Origin: Arthrobacter sp. PAMC25284
Lineage (GTDB): Bacteria; Actinomycetota; Actinomycetes; Actinomycetales; Micrococcaceae
Assembly (NCBI RefSeq): GCF_019443425.1
Contig: NZ_CP080382.1
Span: 3,410,001-3,474,000 of the forward strand
Direction of reading: 5' to 3'
DNA: 64,000 nt
Shown here: one piece after another, positions 22,073-32,247 of the stretch
How positions within the stretch are numbered: the stretch's first letter is position 1
How the letters are laid out: every line of letters starts with the position of its first letter
Program-made: the position numbers and the translations under genes
Notes under the pieces: model-generated
What the model saw: the letters and a program-made list of their open reading frames with translations, nothing else
What the model was told of the DNA's origin: nothing
Database searches by the model: none

Positions 22073-22608
22073 TCGAACCCCAGCCTGCCATCCAGCCACA
22101 GACCCCCGCCGTGCAGGGAACGGCCCGGGGCAGGAAGCGCCGCTTCGGCGGCACCGAGGCCCAGATCCGTTCCGCGCTGAAGTTCTACAAGGTGCTCGCC
22201 TACCTCACCGGGTCGATGCTGCTCCTGCTCTGCGCCGAATTGATCGCCCGCTACGGGTTCGGCCAGTACCTCTTCGCGGGCGGCAGCAACGCGGTCACCG
22301 GCCAGCCGTTCGGCTTGGGATTCGCCGACGCCGAACCGGCGGGAGTCATCGGCGGCATGAACCTCTCCGTCACGGTCCTGATCGTGCACGGCTGGATGTA
22401 TGTCGTCTACCTCATCTCCAACTTCCGCCTGTGGTCGCTTATGCGCTGGCCCTTTGGCAGGCTCATCATCCTGGCGCTCGGCGGCGTTGTGCCCTTGCTG
22501 TCCTTCTTCGTCGAGAAGAAGTTTCACGCAGAAGTGGAAGCCGAGCTGGCCGCCAACCCGCAGGCCCCCGCAGCGCTACTGAGCCGGGAGCCGGCGTCGA
22601 ACGTGTGA
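22069..22608 (+). CDS. DUF3817 integral membrane protein
   Basis: A 179-aa protein whose ATG overlaps the SURF1 stop (ATGA). A basic N-terminal tail (RGRKRRFGG) precedes the domain RSALKFYKVLAYLTGSMLLL. Three hydrophobic helices follow, with a conserved VHGWMYVVYLISNFRLW segment. Pairing with SURF1 is common in actinobacteria and hints at a link to the respiratory chain, but no function is known to me. Confidence 0.87.
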   Translation: MIEPQPAIQPQTPAVQGTARGRKRRFGGTEAQIRSALKFYKVLAYLTGSMLLLLCAELIARYGFGQYLFAGGSNAVTGQPFGLGFADAEPAGVIGGMNLSVTVLIVHGWMYVVYLISNFRLWSLMRWPFGRLIILALGGVVPLLSFFVEKKFHAEVEAELAANPQAPAALLSREPASNV

Positions 22609-22691
22609 AGTCGGTTACCTGTGCCGCCCATCCGGGCGGTATGGGACGTCTCAAGGTGCGGGCCGGTGACGGCGCAAAGTAGTCTTAGACG

Positions 22692-24281
22692 GTGACTATT
22701 CCCTCTGTATCCCAGACGTCCCACAGGCCTGTGCTGGTTGTTGATTACGGTGCCCAGTACGCGCAGTTGATTGCCCGCCGCGTCCGGGAAGCAAATGTGT
22801 ATTCGGAAGTCGTTCCGCATACCTACAGCACCGAGCAACTGCTGGCCAGGAACCCTGCCGCCATCATCCTCTCCGGCGGCCCCTCGAGCGTTTACGCGGA
22901 AGGCGCCCCGAGCGTCGGCGCGGACCTTTTCGAAGCCGGCGTTCCAGTTTTTGGAATCTGCTACGGCTTCCAGGCCATGGCCAACGCCCTCGGCGGCAAG
23001 GTCGACAAGACCGGGCTGCGCGAGTATGGCTCCACGGAGACCACCATCCTCGGCGAAAGTCGTTCCGTGCTGGCCGGCATGCCCCAGCACCAGACCACGT
23101 GGATGAGCCACGGGGACTCCGTGCACGCGGCGCCGGAAGGCTTTGAAGTCCTCGCGACGACGGCGGGCGCCGAGGTCGCCGCCTTCGCGAACGAGGAAAA
23201 GGGCCTCTACGGTGTGCAGTGGCACCCCGAGGTCAAGCACTCGGCCTACGGCCAGCAGGTCCTGGAAAACTTCCTGTTCAAGGGCGCCAAGCTGGAGCCG
23301 AACTGGAACGCCGGCAGCATCCTCGAGGAGCAGGTCGAACGGATCCGCGCGCAGATCGGCGACGCCCGGGTGATCTGCGGCCTTTCCGGCGGCGTTGACT
23401 CCGCTGTGGCCGCCGCCCTGGTGCAGCGCGCTGTCGGCGACCAGCTGACCTGTGTCTTTGTGGACCACGGACTGCTGCGCGAAGGCGAAGCAGAGCAGGT
23501 CGAACGTGACTTCGTCGCAGCGACGGGCGTGAAGCTCTACGTCGCCAACGAGCAGGAACGCTTCCAGAGCGCATTGGCCGGGGTCAGCGATCCGGAGACC
23601 AAGCGCAAGATCATTGGCCGCGAATTCATCCGCGCCTTCGAGGAAGCGGAACTGGCCATCATCGCCGAGGCAGCCGCGCACGGCGAAAAGATTAAATTCC
23701 TCGTCCAGGGCACCCTCTACCCGGATGTCGTCGAATCCGGCGGCGGCGAAGGTGCAGCCAACATTAAGAGTCACCACAACGTCGGCGGACTGCCGGAAGA
23801 CCTGCAGTTCGAGCTTGTCGAACCGCTGCGGGCACTCTTTAAGGACGAGGTCCGCGCCGTGGGTGCGGAGCTCGGACTGCCGCAGGAAATCGTGGGACGC
23901 CAGCCGTTCCCGGGACCCGGCCTCGGCATCCGGATCGTCGGGGAGGTCACCAAGGAGCGTCTGGACCTGTTGCGAAAGGCCGATGCGATTGCCCGTGCCG
24001 AACTCACGGCGGCGGGCCTGGACAACGAGGTGTGGCAGATGCCGGTAGTGCTGCTGGCCGATGTCCGCAGCGTCGGTGTCCAGGGCGATGGGCGCACCTA
24101 CGGGCATCCGATTGTGCTGCGTCCGGTCTCATCCGAGGACGCCATGACGGCCGACTGGTCGCGGCTGCCCTACGATCTGCTGGCCCGGATTTCCAACCGG
24201 ATCACCAACGAGGTCGACGGCGTCAACCGTGTCGTGCTCGACGTGACCAGCAAGCCGCCGGGAACCATCGAGTGGGAATAG
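22692..24281 (+). CDS. guaA: GMP synthase (glutamine-hydrolysing)
   Basis: A 529-aa protein from GTG 22692. The N-terminal class I glutamine amidotransferase has [13 protein letters not shown] with the catalytic Cys and QWHPEV with the His. The C-terminal ATP pyrophosphatase has the PP-loop [14 protein letters not shown] near residues 230-243, and the dimerisation domain ends PGTIEWE. It aminates XMP to GMP, completing the route begun by GuaB. I see no guanine riboswitch in the 83-bp leader. Confidence 0.97.
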   Translation: MTIPSVSQTSHRPVLVVDYGAQYAQLIARRVREANVYSEVVPHTYSTEQLLARNPAAIILSGGPSSVYAEGAPSVGADLFEAGVPVFGICYGFQAMANALGGKVDKTGLREYGSTETTILGESRSVLAGMPQHQTTWMSHGDSVHAAPEGFEVLATTAGAEVAAFANEEKGLYGVQWHPEVKHSAYGQQVLENFLFKGAKLEPNWNAGSILEEQVERIRAQIGDARVICGLSGGVDSAVAAALVQRAVGDQLTCVFVDHGLLREGEAEQVERDFVAATGVKLYVANEQERFQSALAGVSDPETKRKIIGREFIRAFEEAELAIIAEAAAHGEKIKFLVQGTLYPDVVESGGGEGAANIKSHHNVGGLPEDLQFELVEPLRALFKDEVRAVGAELGLPQEIVGRQPFPGPGLGIRIVGEVTKERLDLLRKADAIARAELTAAGLDNEVWQMPVVLLADVRSVGVQGDGRTYGHPIVLRPVSSEDAMTADWSRLPYDLLARISNRITNEVDGVNRVVLDVTSKPPGTIEWE

Positions 24282-24287
24282 CACTGT

Positions 24288-24319
24288 AAACGGCCGGTCT
24301 CTGCAGAGACCGGCCGTTT
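24288..24319 (+). terminator. Perfect 16-bp hairpin after guaA
   Basis: AAACGGCCGGTCTCTG is followed directly by its exact reverse complement, starting seven bases after the guaA stop; the right arm ends in TTT. It is a clear intrinsic terminator shape. Confidence 0.88.
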
Positions 24320-24486
24320 CAAATCCGGCCCTATTCCGGCCCAATTTAGTGGTATCCAGTGTTGCGCCCCGGCACTGCCGGAGGATTCGGGCTACTCTCG
24401 AAAGCATGCCGGTATGGTCCAGGGCGTCCCGCGATAGAACAGAATCCGCGGGCCAAGAAACAGCGAGCACAGAAAAGAAGGCAGCA

Positions 24487-27400
24487 GTGTCAGTTGGTCA
24501 AGGCCACCCCGACGGCCCGGAGGAGCTGGGGAAATGGCTGTCGGAGCTCAAACCCGTCACCGGGGCGGATACCATGCTGCGCTTCACCAAGACGCCGGAA
24601 GGCTCCATCGATCTGACCCACGCGCACCCGTCAGGGCTTGCCCAGATGCTGGCAGGCCGTCGGACGCGGCTTTCGACCCTGATTCGTGACCGCCAGCAGT
24701 TCGTGGTTGCCGCCCGGGCCTCCCGCAACCTGCGTTCCAAAATTTTCGAGCTCGCGAACGACCGCGGCATCGACGCCGGATACATTTCGGCCGGCACTGT
24801 GGCCTGGACTTCCGCCGTCGGCGGCAAGCCACAGCGTGTATCGGCCCCGGTCATGCTCGCCGGCGTTTCCCTCACACTGCGTCCTGGGGAGGACGACTAC
24901 GAACTCCAATTGACCGAGCAGGCACAGATCAACCCGGCACTGGTCCGGCATTTGAAGTCCGTCCACGGGATTGCCTTCGACGTCAGCGCCGTGACGCGGC
25001 TGGCCTACAGCACCGCCCGCTACGACCCGCAGCCAGTGCTGGACCGGATGGCCGCGCTTATCCAGCCGATCCACGGCGCGGAAGTGGAACACAACATCCT
25101 GGTGTCCACCTTCGCGGACCTGTCAGCCAACCTGGATGATCCATGGATCCACGCGGACCACGCGGTCGTGGCCGCGCTGGCCCGCGCCGCCACCGGGCAC
25201 CCCGGCGACGTACCGGAACTGGAAGCGGGACGCTTTCCCAGCACGGACGAGCGGGATCCCGCGGATGAGCTGCTGCTGCTCGACGCCGATGCAGACCAGC
25301 AGTACGTCGTGGATGCTGTGCGGGCCGGCGACTCCCTGGTGGTCAGCAGCCCGCCAGGTACCGGACAGACCCAGACCGCTGTCAACGTCCTCGGGACGCT
25401 CGTTGCTGAAGGCAAAACAGTACTGGTGGTGGGGGACAGGCGCGAAAGCCTCGGGGAGGTCTCGGCCCAGCTGGAGCTTTTGGGACTGGACTCCATGCTC
25501 CTCCAGCTCACCGGCAACGCCAGCCCGCTGCAGCTCAAAGGCCAGCTGGTCCGGGCCATCGTCCGGAACGAAAAGTCGCTCGAGCCGCAGCTGGCGAATC
25601 TTCACACTACCCTCACGGGACACCGCCATGCGCTGATCGACCACGTCGATTCGCTCCACAATATCCGCCAGCGTTGGGGCTGCTCGCCCTACGAAGCCAT
25701 GCAGTCGCTCGCCGCGCTGACGTCCATCCAGCCGGCTCCCGCCACGACGGTGCGGCTCAAGCGCAGCGTGCTGGATAACATCCGGGACCGTGCCGAACTC
25801 GCGGAGCGGCTGCGCCGCGCCGCGGAGCTGGGCAGTTTCAGCCGGTCCGCCAGCACCAGCCCCTGGCACGGGGCCAGGCTGCTGACCCGTAAGGAAACCC
25901 AGGAAGCGCAGCAGGTGGCCGCGTCGGTGGTCGAGAAACTGCCGCGGTTGCGCGAACGTATGGTCAGCGTCGCTGAACACGCAGAAATCCGCCTGGGCCC
26001 GACCTTCTCCGCGTGGGGCGAACAGATTGACCTCCTCATGGCGGTGCGCGGAAGCCTGGATAAGTTCACTCCAGACATCTTCGACCGCCCGGTCCACGAC
26101 CTCATCTCGGCCACTGCGGCCTCTGCCTGGCGCCGCGAGCGGAACATTGAGATGCCCTCGATGCAGCGCTCCCGGCTGCGCCGCGTCGCCAAGGAGTACG
26201 TCCGCCCCGGCGTGCATATTGCCGATCTTCACAGCTCCCTGATCCTGGTCCAGGAGCAGCGGGCGGCCTGGTCCGGCTACGCGACGACCCAGCGCCACCC
26301 GGCGGTCCCGTCGGGTCTCGGAGAAATCACCATGCTGTACCGGGAGCTGCATTCCGAGCTCGCCGCCCTCGGCTTGGCCGTCAAGTACACAGCAGCCGGC
26401 GGTGACCTGCACGGCACGCCATACAACGAGCTGATGGAACGCCTGCAGCGTCTGGTCGCCGATACCGCCACGCTGGAGACCCTGCCGGAGCGGACGCTGT
26501 TGGTGGAGAACATGCGCGAACACGGGCTGGGCGAGCTCCTGGCGGACCTCGCGGCGCGCGAGGTTCCCGCCGGGTCCGTTGCCGCCGAGCTGGAGCTGGC
26601 CTGGTGGCAGTCCGCCCTGGAAGCGATGATCAGCGGCGACGACTACCTTGCGATGTCTGACGGAGACGCGCTCCGTCAGCTCGAGGCGGAGTACCGGCTG
26701 GCAGACAACGCCCACATCGCGAGCGGCGCCGCCCGGCTGCGCTGGAAACTTGCCGAACGCTGGCGCACGGCCGTCGGGTCGCAATCGCGTCAAGCGGATT
26801 TGCTGCGCAGCCTGCTCAAGGACGGCCGCGTGACGCTCGCCGCGCTGGCCGGTCAAGCGCCGGAACTGCTGCCTGTGCTGGTACCGGTATTCTCCGCCAG
26901 CCCCTACCTCCTGACGGGCTTGCTGCCGGTCGAACAGAAGTTCGACGCCGTCGTCATCCTCGATGCCGAGGCGACCTCATTGCAGGCCGTCCTCCCGGCC
27001 ATCGCGAGGGCGGGCCAGGTGATCGCCTTCGGTGATGACCGGATTGCCGCCCCCCGGACCTTCACTGTCGGTGTGGAGCGGCTTGCCGCCGGGGAGAGTT
27101 CCTACCAGAGCGTGGACAGCGCCTACCAGGCTCTCACAGCGGTACTTCCGGTCCGGAACCTCCGGACCGTCTACCGGGCTGTTGACGAGGACCTTGTGCG
27201 TCAGCTCAGCAAGGGTTTCTACGGTGGCTCGCTCCGGCGCCTGCCCGAAGGGCAGTCGGCGACCGGCCTTGACCGTGCCCTGTCGGTCGAGTACCTGCCC
27301 GACGGCACCGGGCTGCCGAGCGCCGAGGACGACGGCGTCGAATCAGTTGTGGCCGAGGTCAACCGCGCCGTGGAACTCGTCTTTGAGCACGCCAGGCTCC

Positions 27401-28590
27401 GGCCGCGGACCTCGTTGGCCGTCGTCACTGGCAGCCTCCGCCACGCGGCACGGATCGGTGAATCCATTAGGCTGCAACTGCCCAACCACCCGCTGCTGGC
27501 CAGCTTCTTCACCGCCGGTGACGAATCCTTCCGGGTCGTCGACCTTGAACGCGCCCAGGGCCTGGTCCGCGACCACGTTATTTTTTCGCCGGGCTATGGC
27601 CGCACACCGCACGGGCGCACACTGCACAGCCTCGGGCCGTTGTCGGCCGAGGGTGGACGGGCCAAGTTCGCCCTCGCGATGACGCGCGCACGGCGGTCTC
27701 TGCACGTGCTCAGCTGCTTTCATCCGGAAGACCTGGACGTCACCCGGCTGAGCCACGGCGCGGTGGACTTCCATGAGTTGCTGGACCGCGAGATTGCCGG
27801 CAATTCAGATCTGGGCAGCCCCGCGTCACGCGCTGCCGCGAGTGAGCAGGAACTCGGTGCCGACCCGCTCGTTGCCGATCTCGGGGACCGGCTGCGGGCC
27901 CGCGGGGCCCGGGTCTGGCACCAGTACGACGGCGCCCTGAACATGGTCGCGGCCGCGGACCCGCTAAGCACCATCGGGCATGAAGACGCTGAAATCCCGA
28001 GGCCGGTGGCCATCGAGTCCGATGGCACCCAGCAGTACCGGAAGCTGACAGTCCGTGAACGGAGCAGGCTTCGGCCGCAACTTCTGGAACGCCTCGGGTG
28101 GCGGTACATGCCACTATGGACCATAGAGGTATTCACCGATCCCTCGGCGTGCGCCGACCGGATCGGCGGATACCTGGGGCTGCAGAAGCCCGCCGTATCC
28201 AGCCGGACACGGACCTCGCCGGGGTTCTTCGAAGACGAACTGGAGCACCTGGCGGTATCCGATGCCAGACCCGCGGAGGTCCGGGACTCTGCACCGATGC
28301 AGGCGGCGTCGTCCAACGGTTGGCCTGCGGCCGGGCGCGGGCAGGTGGAAACGGCAGTGAGCAGGAAGGAGATCCGCGGTATGAGTGCAAACGGCGAGAT
28401 TCAGGACGAACCAGCGCAAGAGACGCCGCAGGCGGAGGAACCCACTCGCCCGGTATCCGGTGCAGCGGTGCCGGTCGGGGTGCTGCCCAACAAGGCGGCC
28501 GAGGACGATCCCCGGCGCTGGGGCGACCAGCCCAACAGCTATGACCACGATGCGTGGCTGCAGGAACAGAAACCGCCGCACTGGGGCTAG
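24487..28590 (+). CDS. Large helicase-like protein with degenerate P-loop and C-terminal nuclease-like domain
   Basis: A 1367-aa protein from GTG 24487, preceded by AGAAGG; the frame is open from 24349. Near residue 291 the P-loop reads PPGTGQTQT, with Gln where the ATP-binding Lys should be. Near residue 822 the Walker B site reads VVILDAEATS, not the usual DE. RARGARVW and later RSRLRPQLLERLGWRYMPLW resemble the Vsr/PD-(D/E)XK nuclease-like end of SF1 helicases in the DUF4011/DUF3320 class. A disordered acidic tail follows. I infer a SF1 relative that may no longer hydrolyse ATP. The lone, long gene sits between guaA and a convergent SAF gene. Confidence 0.75.
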   Translation: MSVGQGHPDGPEELGKWLSELKPVTGADTMLRFTKTPEGSIDLTHAHPSGLAQMLAGRRTRLSTLIRDRQQFVVAARASRNLRSKIFELANDRGIDAGYISAGTVAWTSAVGGKPQRVSAPVMLAGVSLTLRPGEDDYELQLTEQAQINPALVRHLKSVHGIAFDVSAVTRLAYSTARYDPQPVLDRMAALIQPIHGAEVEHNILVSTFADLSANLDDPWIHADHAVVAALARAATGHPGDVPELEAGRFPSTDERDPADELLLLDADADQQYVVDAVRAGDSLVVSSPPGTGQTQTAVNVLGTLVAEGKTVLVVGDRRESLGEVSAQLELLGLDSMLLQLTGNASPLQLKGQLVRAIVRNEKSLEPQLANLHTTLTGHRHALIDHVDSLHNIRQRWGCSPYEAMQSLAALTSIQPAPATTVRLKRSVLDNIRDRAELAERLRRAAELGSFSRSASTSPWHGARLLTRKETQEAQQVAASVVEKLPRLRERMVSVAEHAEIRLGPTFSAWGEQIDLLMAVRGSLDKFTPDIFDRPVHDLISATAASAWRRERNIEMPSMQRSRLRRVAKEYVRPGVHIADLHSSLILVQEQRAAWSGYATTQRHPAVPSGLGEITMLYRELHSELAALGLAVKYTAAGGDLHGTPYNELMERLQRLVADTATLETLPERTLLVENMREHGLGELLADLAAREVPAGSVAAELELAWWQSALEAMISGDDYLAMSDGDALRQLEAEYRLADNAHIASGAARLRWKLAERWRTAVGSQSRQADLLRSLLKDGRVTLAALAGQAPELLPVLVPVFSASPYLLTGLLPVEQKFDAVVILDAEATSLQAVLPAIARAGQVIAFGDDRIAAPRTFTVGVERLAAGESSYQSVDSAYQALTAVLPVRNLRTVYRAVDEDLVRQLSKGFYGGSLRRLPEGQSATGLDRALSVEYLPDGTGLPSAEDDGVESVVAEVNRAVELVFEHARLRPRTSLAVVTGSLRHAARIGESIRLQLPNHPLLASFFTAGDESFRVVDLERAQGLVRDHVIFSPGYGRTPHGRTLHSLGPLSAEGGRAKFALAMTRARRSLHVLSCFHPEDLDVTRLSHGAVDFHELLDREIAGNSDLGSPASRAAASEQELGADPLVADLGDRLRARGARVWHQYDGALNMVAAADPLSTIGHEDAEIPRPVAIESDGTQQYRKLTVRERSRLRPQLLERLGWRYMPLWTIEVFTDPSACADRIGGYLGLQKPAVSSRTRTSPGFFEDELEHLAVSDARPAEVRDSAPMQAASSNGWPAAGRGQVETAVSRKEIRGMSANGEIQDEPAQETPQAEEPTRPVSGAAVPVGVLPNKAAEDDPRRWGDQPNSYDHDAWLQEQKPPHWG

Positions 28591-28623
28591 CCGCCGGCGA
28601 TGCGCGGCCGGACGGCGGACCGC

Positions 28624-29337
28624 CTAGCCAGGCGCCGCGGCCCCGACCAGAACGAAGAACAGCTTGCCGCGGGTCGAGGCGCCGGCAAGCTGCCGGGCCT
28701 GGTCTGCCGCGGCGGCCACGACCATCAGGCCATCCGTTTCCCCGGACGCGCTCCACAGTCCTGGTGTACCCCCTTGCGCCGACGTCCAGAGCACCGGCAC
28801 CCCGGCCGCGAGGACCTGGGACTCTGCGGGCTGTTCGAAACCGTTGCCGATGGTCAGAATGACGCTCACCAGTTGACCGGGAGAAACCAGTTGAATGGAC
28901 CCCGGGTCAGCCATCCTGAGCGGCACAGCAGCCGAACCCGGCGGGCTGCCGGCCAGCAGGCCGGGACCCAGAAACTGTGAGTCCGTGAGTAACTGGCCCT
29001 GCCTCAGCGCGACAGCCAATTGGCTGCCGGGGATCCCTTCTGCCCCGGCGAAACTGCCGTTGGGAATAAGGCCCGCCGGCACGGCGACTGTTCTGACATC
29101 ACCGGAGTCCAGGACGCTGCCGGCCGGGAGATCCCTCGCAGCGGCGAGGGCAGCGACGGTGGCAGCCGGGGAAGGCGTCAACTGTTGCACAACCAGTCCG
29201 GCGGCCACGCACAGCAGCAGGGCGACGGCCAGCCGGCGGTTGCGGCTCAGCCACCTGGCCGCGCGCCGGTGCGGCGGGCGGCCGGACGTGCGGCCGGAAC
29301 CTGGGAGGGACGGTCTGGGGGTGCTGAAGGAGGCCAT
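28624..29337 (-). CDS. SAF-domain protein (CpaB/RcpC-like, single-pass membrane)
   Basis: A 237-aa protein with a basic N-terminus, one membrane helix (RLAVALLLCVAAGLVV) and a SAF domain (AARDLPAGSVLDSGDVRTV). SAF domains occur in CpaB of Flp pilus systems and in antifreeze-like proteins. No pilus genes are near, so the role is open; a surface or periplasm-facing function follows from the topology. In related genomes it usually follows fmdB and the cyclo-ligase gene, as it does here. Confidence 0.82.
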   Translation of the reverse strand: MASFSTPRPSLPGSGRTSGRPPHRRAARWLSRNRRLAVALLLCVAAGLVVQQLTPSPAATVAALAAARDLPAGSVLDSGDVRTVAVPAGLIPNGSFAGAEGIPGSQLAVALRQGQLLTDSQFLGPGLLAGSPPGSAAVPLRMADPGSIQLVSPGQLVSVILTIGNGFEQPAESQVLAAGVPVLWTSAQGGTPGLWSASGETDGLMVVAAAADQARQLAGASTRGKLFFVLVGAAAPG

Positions 29338-29481
29338 GCCCCGACGCTATGCCGGACCAGGGTCCCGGGGCAGGGCGGAAGACCGTTATGTGGATAGCGC
29401 CAGTGGCGGGCAGGCAGATCCGTCTGCTACGGAACCAGGCGGCGGATCACCCGCAGCCGTGGGGTTAAAACGGGAAGTCGC

Positions 29482-29733
29482 CTAGCTGGCTGCTGCGGCG
29501 GCGGGGGCGGGTGTCGCAGGCGCCGCCGGAGCGGGAGCCACGGTGCTGCCCTTGGAATCCCGGGAGTCCGTCCGGTAAAATCCGGAACCCTTGAAGACAA
29601 CGCCGACGCTGTTGAACTTCTTGCGCAGGGTTCCCTGGCATTCGGGGCAGGACGTCAGGGAGTTGTCGGAGAACGACTGCACGATTTCAAAATCGTGGCT
29701 GCAGTCCTTGCAGGCGTAAGCATACGTGGGCAC
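29482..29733 (-). CDS. FmdB-family zinc-ribbon regulatory protein
   Basis: An 83-aa protein from GTG 29733 with a strong GAGGAGGA upstream. The domain MPTYAYACKDC...CPECQG carries two CxxC pairs that should bind zinc. The tail is Ala/Pro-rich. FmdB was first tied to amidase gene regulation, but most family members have no known role. The gap of 144 bp to the SAF gene holds nothing recognisable. Confidence 0.9.
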   Translation of the reverse strand: MPTYAYACKDCSHDFEIVQSFSDNSLTSCPECQGTLRKKFNSVGVVFKGSGFYRTDSRDSKGSTVAPAPAAPATPAPAAAAAS

Positions 29734-29841
29734 GGGAAATCCTCCTCTGGGACAAACGAACAGGTCCCGTGCTTGCTGGGGTGGATGTCCGGTTGCCGGA
29801 ATCCGTCCTTTAGCAGTCGCAGGGCCTGAGTGCCAATTCTA

Positions 29842-30484
29842 TCACCCGGTCCCGCGGGCCTTTCCCAGGCGGAGGAGACCACCCGGAGTCAGGGCGGCTG
29901 CCACGCTCCGGTCGAAGGGTTCGGCGGGAATGCTGCCGGCGGGAAGCACCTCATCGTCGTAGACCACGGCCGCGGTTGGCAGCGGCCCGGTGGTGTGCCG
30001 GGTGCCGGCCTCCGAAAGGACGCCGGCCAGGGAAGCCAGGAACCTGTCGTAATAGCCGCCACCCTGACCGATCCGGTTTCCTGTGAGGTCCAGGGCGGTG
30101 GCGGGCAGGACGATGCCGTCGACGCCCCGCATGACCGCGACCCCGTGGCGTGTCCCGGCCGGTTCCTGGACCGGCGCGTAGCGGCCGCGGACAAACTCGG
30201 ACTCCGGAGCCCAATACACCCAGCTCAGCTTCAGTCCTGGTTCGCAGACCGGAAGCAGCACCCGGTGCCCGGCCTCGTGCAGGGTCCTCAGCAGGGGCAT
30301 TGTGGGCGGTTCGGATCCCACGCCAAGGTAGAGGGCAAACGTGCCGTCACGGGGCCCCTGCCAGGGACGATGCCCACCGCAGTCCGTGGCGGGCAATGCC
30401 GGCCCCGGCTGTCTCGAGCGAAGCCTGCGTCAGGGCGGCGCGCCTGGACCGGTGACTGGATCGGATTTCTTCCTTTGAAGCCAT
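29842..30484 (-). CDS. 5-formyltetrahydrofolate cyclo-ligase (frameshifted at 30351-30358)
   Basis: The C-terminal part (ALYLGVGSEPP, GNRIGQGGGYYDRFL) is plainly the family, which makes 5,10-methenyl-THF from 5-formyl-THF with ATP. The true start is ATG 30484 (MASKEEIRSSHRSRRAALT), with a GGAAGG upstream. That frame hits a stop after SSLAGAP. Removing one base of the GGGGCCCC run at 30351-30358 joins both parts as SSLAGARDGTFALYLG and gives 213 aa, the usual length. As given the gene is broken; the intact reading is preferred. Confidence 0.88.
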
Positions 30485-30580
30485 GCGGGGCCATCCTTCC
30501 ACGGGGTGCGGCCGGGCGGGTCCGGCCAGGCAAACGGGAAATGATTACCGAATGATTAGTCCCTCCGTTAGATTAGTCCA

Positions 30581-31510
30581 GTGACTACACCCAATGCTTC
30601 CGTCCGCAAGGCTGTTATTCCCGCTGCCGGTCTCGGCACCAGGTTCCTTCCCGCCACCAAAGCAATGCCGAAGGAAATGCTGCCGGTGGTCGACAAGCCG
30701 GCCATCCAGTACGTCGTCGAGGAGGCTGTAAACGTCGGCCTCAACGACATCCTGATGATCACCGGACGGAACAAGCGTGCGCTCGAAGACCACTTCGACC
30801 GGGTCCCGACACTGGAGGCCACGCTTGAGGCCAAGGGTGACACCGCCAAGCTGGAATCCATCCAGGCCGCCAGTAACCTCGGGGACATCCACTACGTCCG
30901 CCAGGGCGACCCCAAGGGACTCGGACACGCCGTCCTCCGGTCCAAGCAGCACGTGGGGTATGAACCGTTCGCGGTCCTGCTCGGTGATGACCTGATCGAC
31001 GCCCGCGATGAACTGCTCAGCACCATGATCGAGGTCCAGGCGAAGACGGGCGGCTCGGTAGTCGCCCTGATTGAAGTGGACCCCGCCCAGATCAGCGCCT
31101 ACGGTTGTGCCGATGTTGACGCAACCGACAGCGACGGGTACGTCCGCATCAACCACCTGGTGGAAAAGCCGGACGTCGAGGATGCCCCCTCCAACCTTGC
31201 GGTTATCGGGCGCTACGTGTTGCACCCGGCTGTTTTTGAGGTTCTGGAACGCACCGAACCCGGCCGCGGCGGCGAAATCCAGTTGACCGATGCGCTCCAG
31301 GAACTTGCCGCCGGCACTGGGGAAGGCTACGGCGTCTACGGCGTGGTTTTCCGCGGCCGCCGCTATGACACGGGTGACAAACTTAGCTACCTCAAGGCCT
31401 GTGTGCAACTGGCCTGCGACAGCGACGACCTCGGGCCGGGCTTGCGGGAATGGCTCCCGGCTTATGCCGCGTCCCTGACGCCCGGCCTGACCGACACCGT
31501 CTCGCAGTAG
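30581..31510 (+). CDS. galU: UTP-glucose-1-phosphate uridylyltransferase
   Basis: A 309-aa protein from GTG 30581 (MTTPNASVRKAVIPAAG). The nucleotide-binding motif AAGLGTRFLPATKAMPKEML near residues 15-34 and VVDKPAIQYVVEEAV are the GalU signature. It makes UDP-glucose for cell-envelope sugars and trehalose. The gene is divergent from the cyclo-ligase across about 96 bp, which should hold both promoters, and is followed by an acetyltransferase gene after five bases. Confidence 0.95.
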   Translation: MTTPNASVRKAVIPAAGLGTRFLPATKAMPKEMLPVVDKPAIQYVVEEAVNVGLNDILMITGRNKRALEDHFDRVPTLEATLEAKGDTAKLESIQAASNLGDIHYVRQGDPKGLGHAVLRSKQHVGYEPFAVLLGDDLIDARDELLSTMIEVQAKTGGSVVALIEVDPAQISAYGCADVDATDSDGYVRINHLVEKPDVEDAPSNLAVIGRYVLHPAVFEVLERTEPGRGGEIQLTDALQELAAGTGEGYGVYGVVFRGRRYDTGDKLSYLKACVQLACDSDDLGPGLREWLPAYAASLTPGLTDTVSQ

Positions 31511-31515
31511 CGTCC

Positions 31516-32136
31516 ATGGGCGGAAGCTTCAACTGGCCGGTGACGCTGGAGAGCGGCGGTATTGTCCTTCGGCCCATCCGCTACCGGGACCGCAGGGAGT
31601 GGACCGAACTCCGCTCGCGGAACAGCGACTGGCTGGCCCCTTGGGAAGCATCCAATCCCGCTCCGGGCGGCGGCTTGCCGGACTACAGGCAGATGGTGCG
31701 CTCGCTCAAGTCCCAGGCGGCACAGGCTTCGGCCTTGCCGTTCGTCATTACGGCCTGGACTCCCGGCCGCCAGTCACCCGCGATGGTCGGACAGCTCACC
31801 GTTTCGTCGATTGTCTGGGGTTCCGCGATGATGGCGAGTCTGGGGTACTGGGTGGACCAGGGCCGGGCCGGCCAGGGCATCGCACCGACCGCGGTGGCCA
31901 TGGCCACGGACTACTGCTTCAACAACCTCGGGCTGCACCGGATGGAAATCAACATCCGGCCGGAGAACGGGCCGAGCCTTCGTGTGGTCGAAAAACTCGG
32001 CTTCCGGGACGAAGGCTACCGGCCGCGGTTCCTCCACATCAACGGCGAATGGGCGGACCACCGCACATTCGCCCTGACCACCGAGGAAGTGCCGGGAGGC
32101 CTTCTTGCGAAGTGGCTTCGGGAGCCGCACGGCTGA
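31516..32136 (+). CDS. GNAT-family N-acetyltransferase (RimJ-like)
   Basis: A 206-aa protein from ATG 31516 (MGGSFNWPVTLESGGIVLRP), five bases after galU, so probably in one operon. LRPIRYRDRREWTELR opens the RimJ/RimL-type GNAT fold, and GYWVDQGRAGQGIAPTA is the acetyl-CoA-binding loop; ENGPSLRVVEKLGFRDEG is typical of RimJ. It likely acetylates a protein N-terminus, but the substrate is unproven. The frame is open upstream of the start inside galU, which is a shadow. Confidence 0.9.
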   Translation: MGGSFNWPVTLESGGIVLRPIRYRDRREWTELRSRNSDWLAPWEASNPAPGGGLPDYRQMVRSLKSQAAQASALPFVITAWTPGRQSPAMVGQLTVSSIVWGSAMMASLGYWVDQGRAGQGIAPTAVAMATDYCFNNLGLHRMEINIRPENGPSLRVVEKLGFRDEGYRPRFLHINGEWADHRTFALTTEEVPGGLLAKWLREPHG

Positions 32137-32247
32137 CGCCGGATCGTCCAACAGGGCAGCATCCTGGTCTTAATCCAGACATTTGCCGTTTTAGGCGCGA
32201 CACACCTGCGCCAATGCGGCTCCGCGCCCTGTGTTGCTCATACCGTT

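Noticed and set aside
22609..22691. Purine riboswitch before guaA
   Set aside because: The 83-bp leader shows no conserved purine-aptamer stems or loops.
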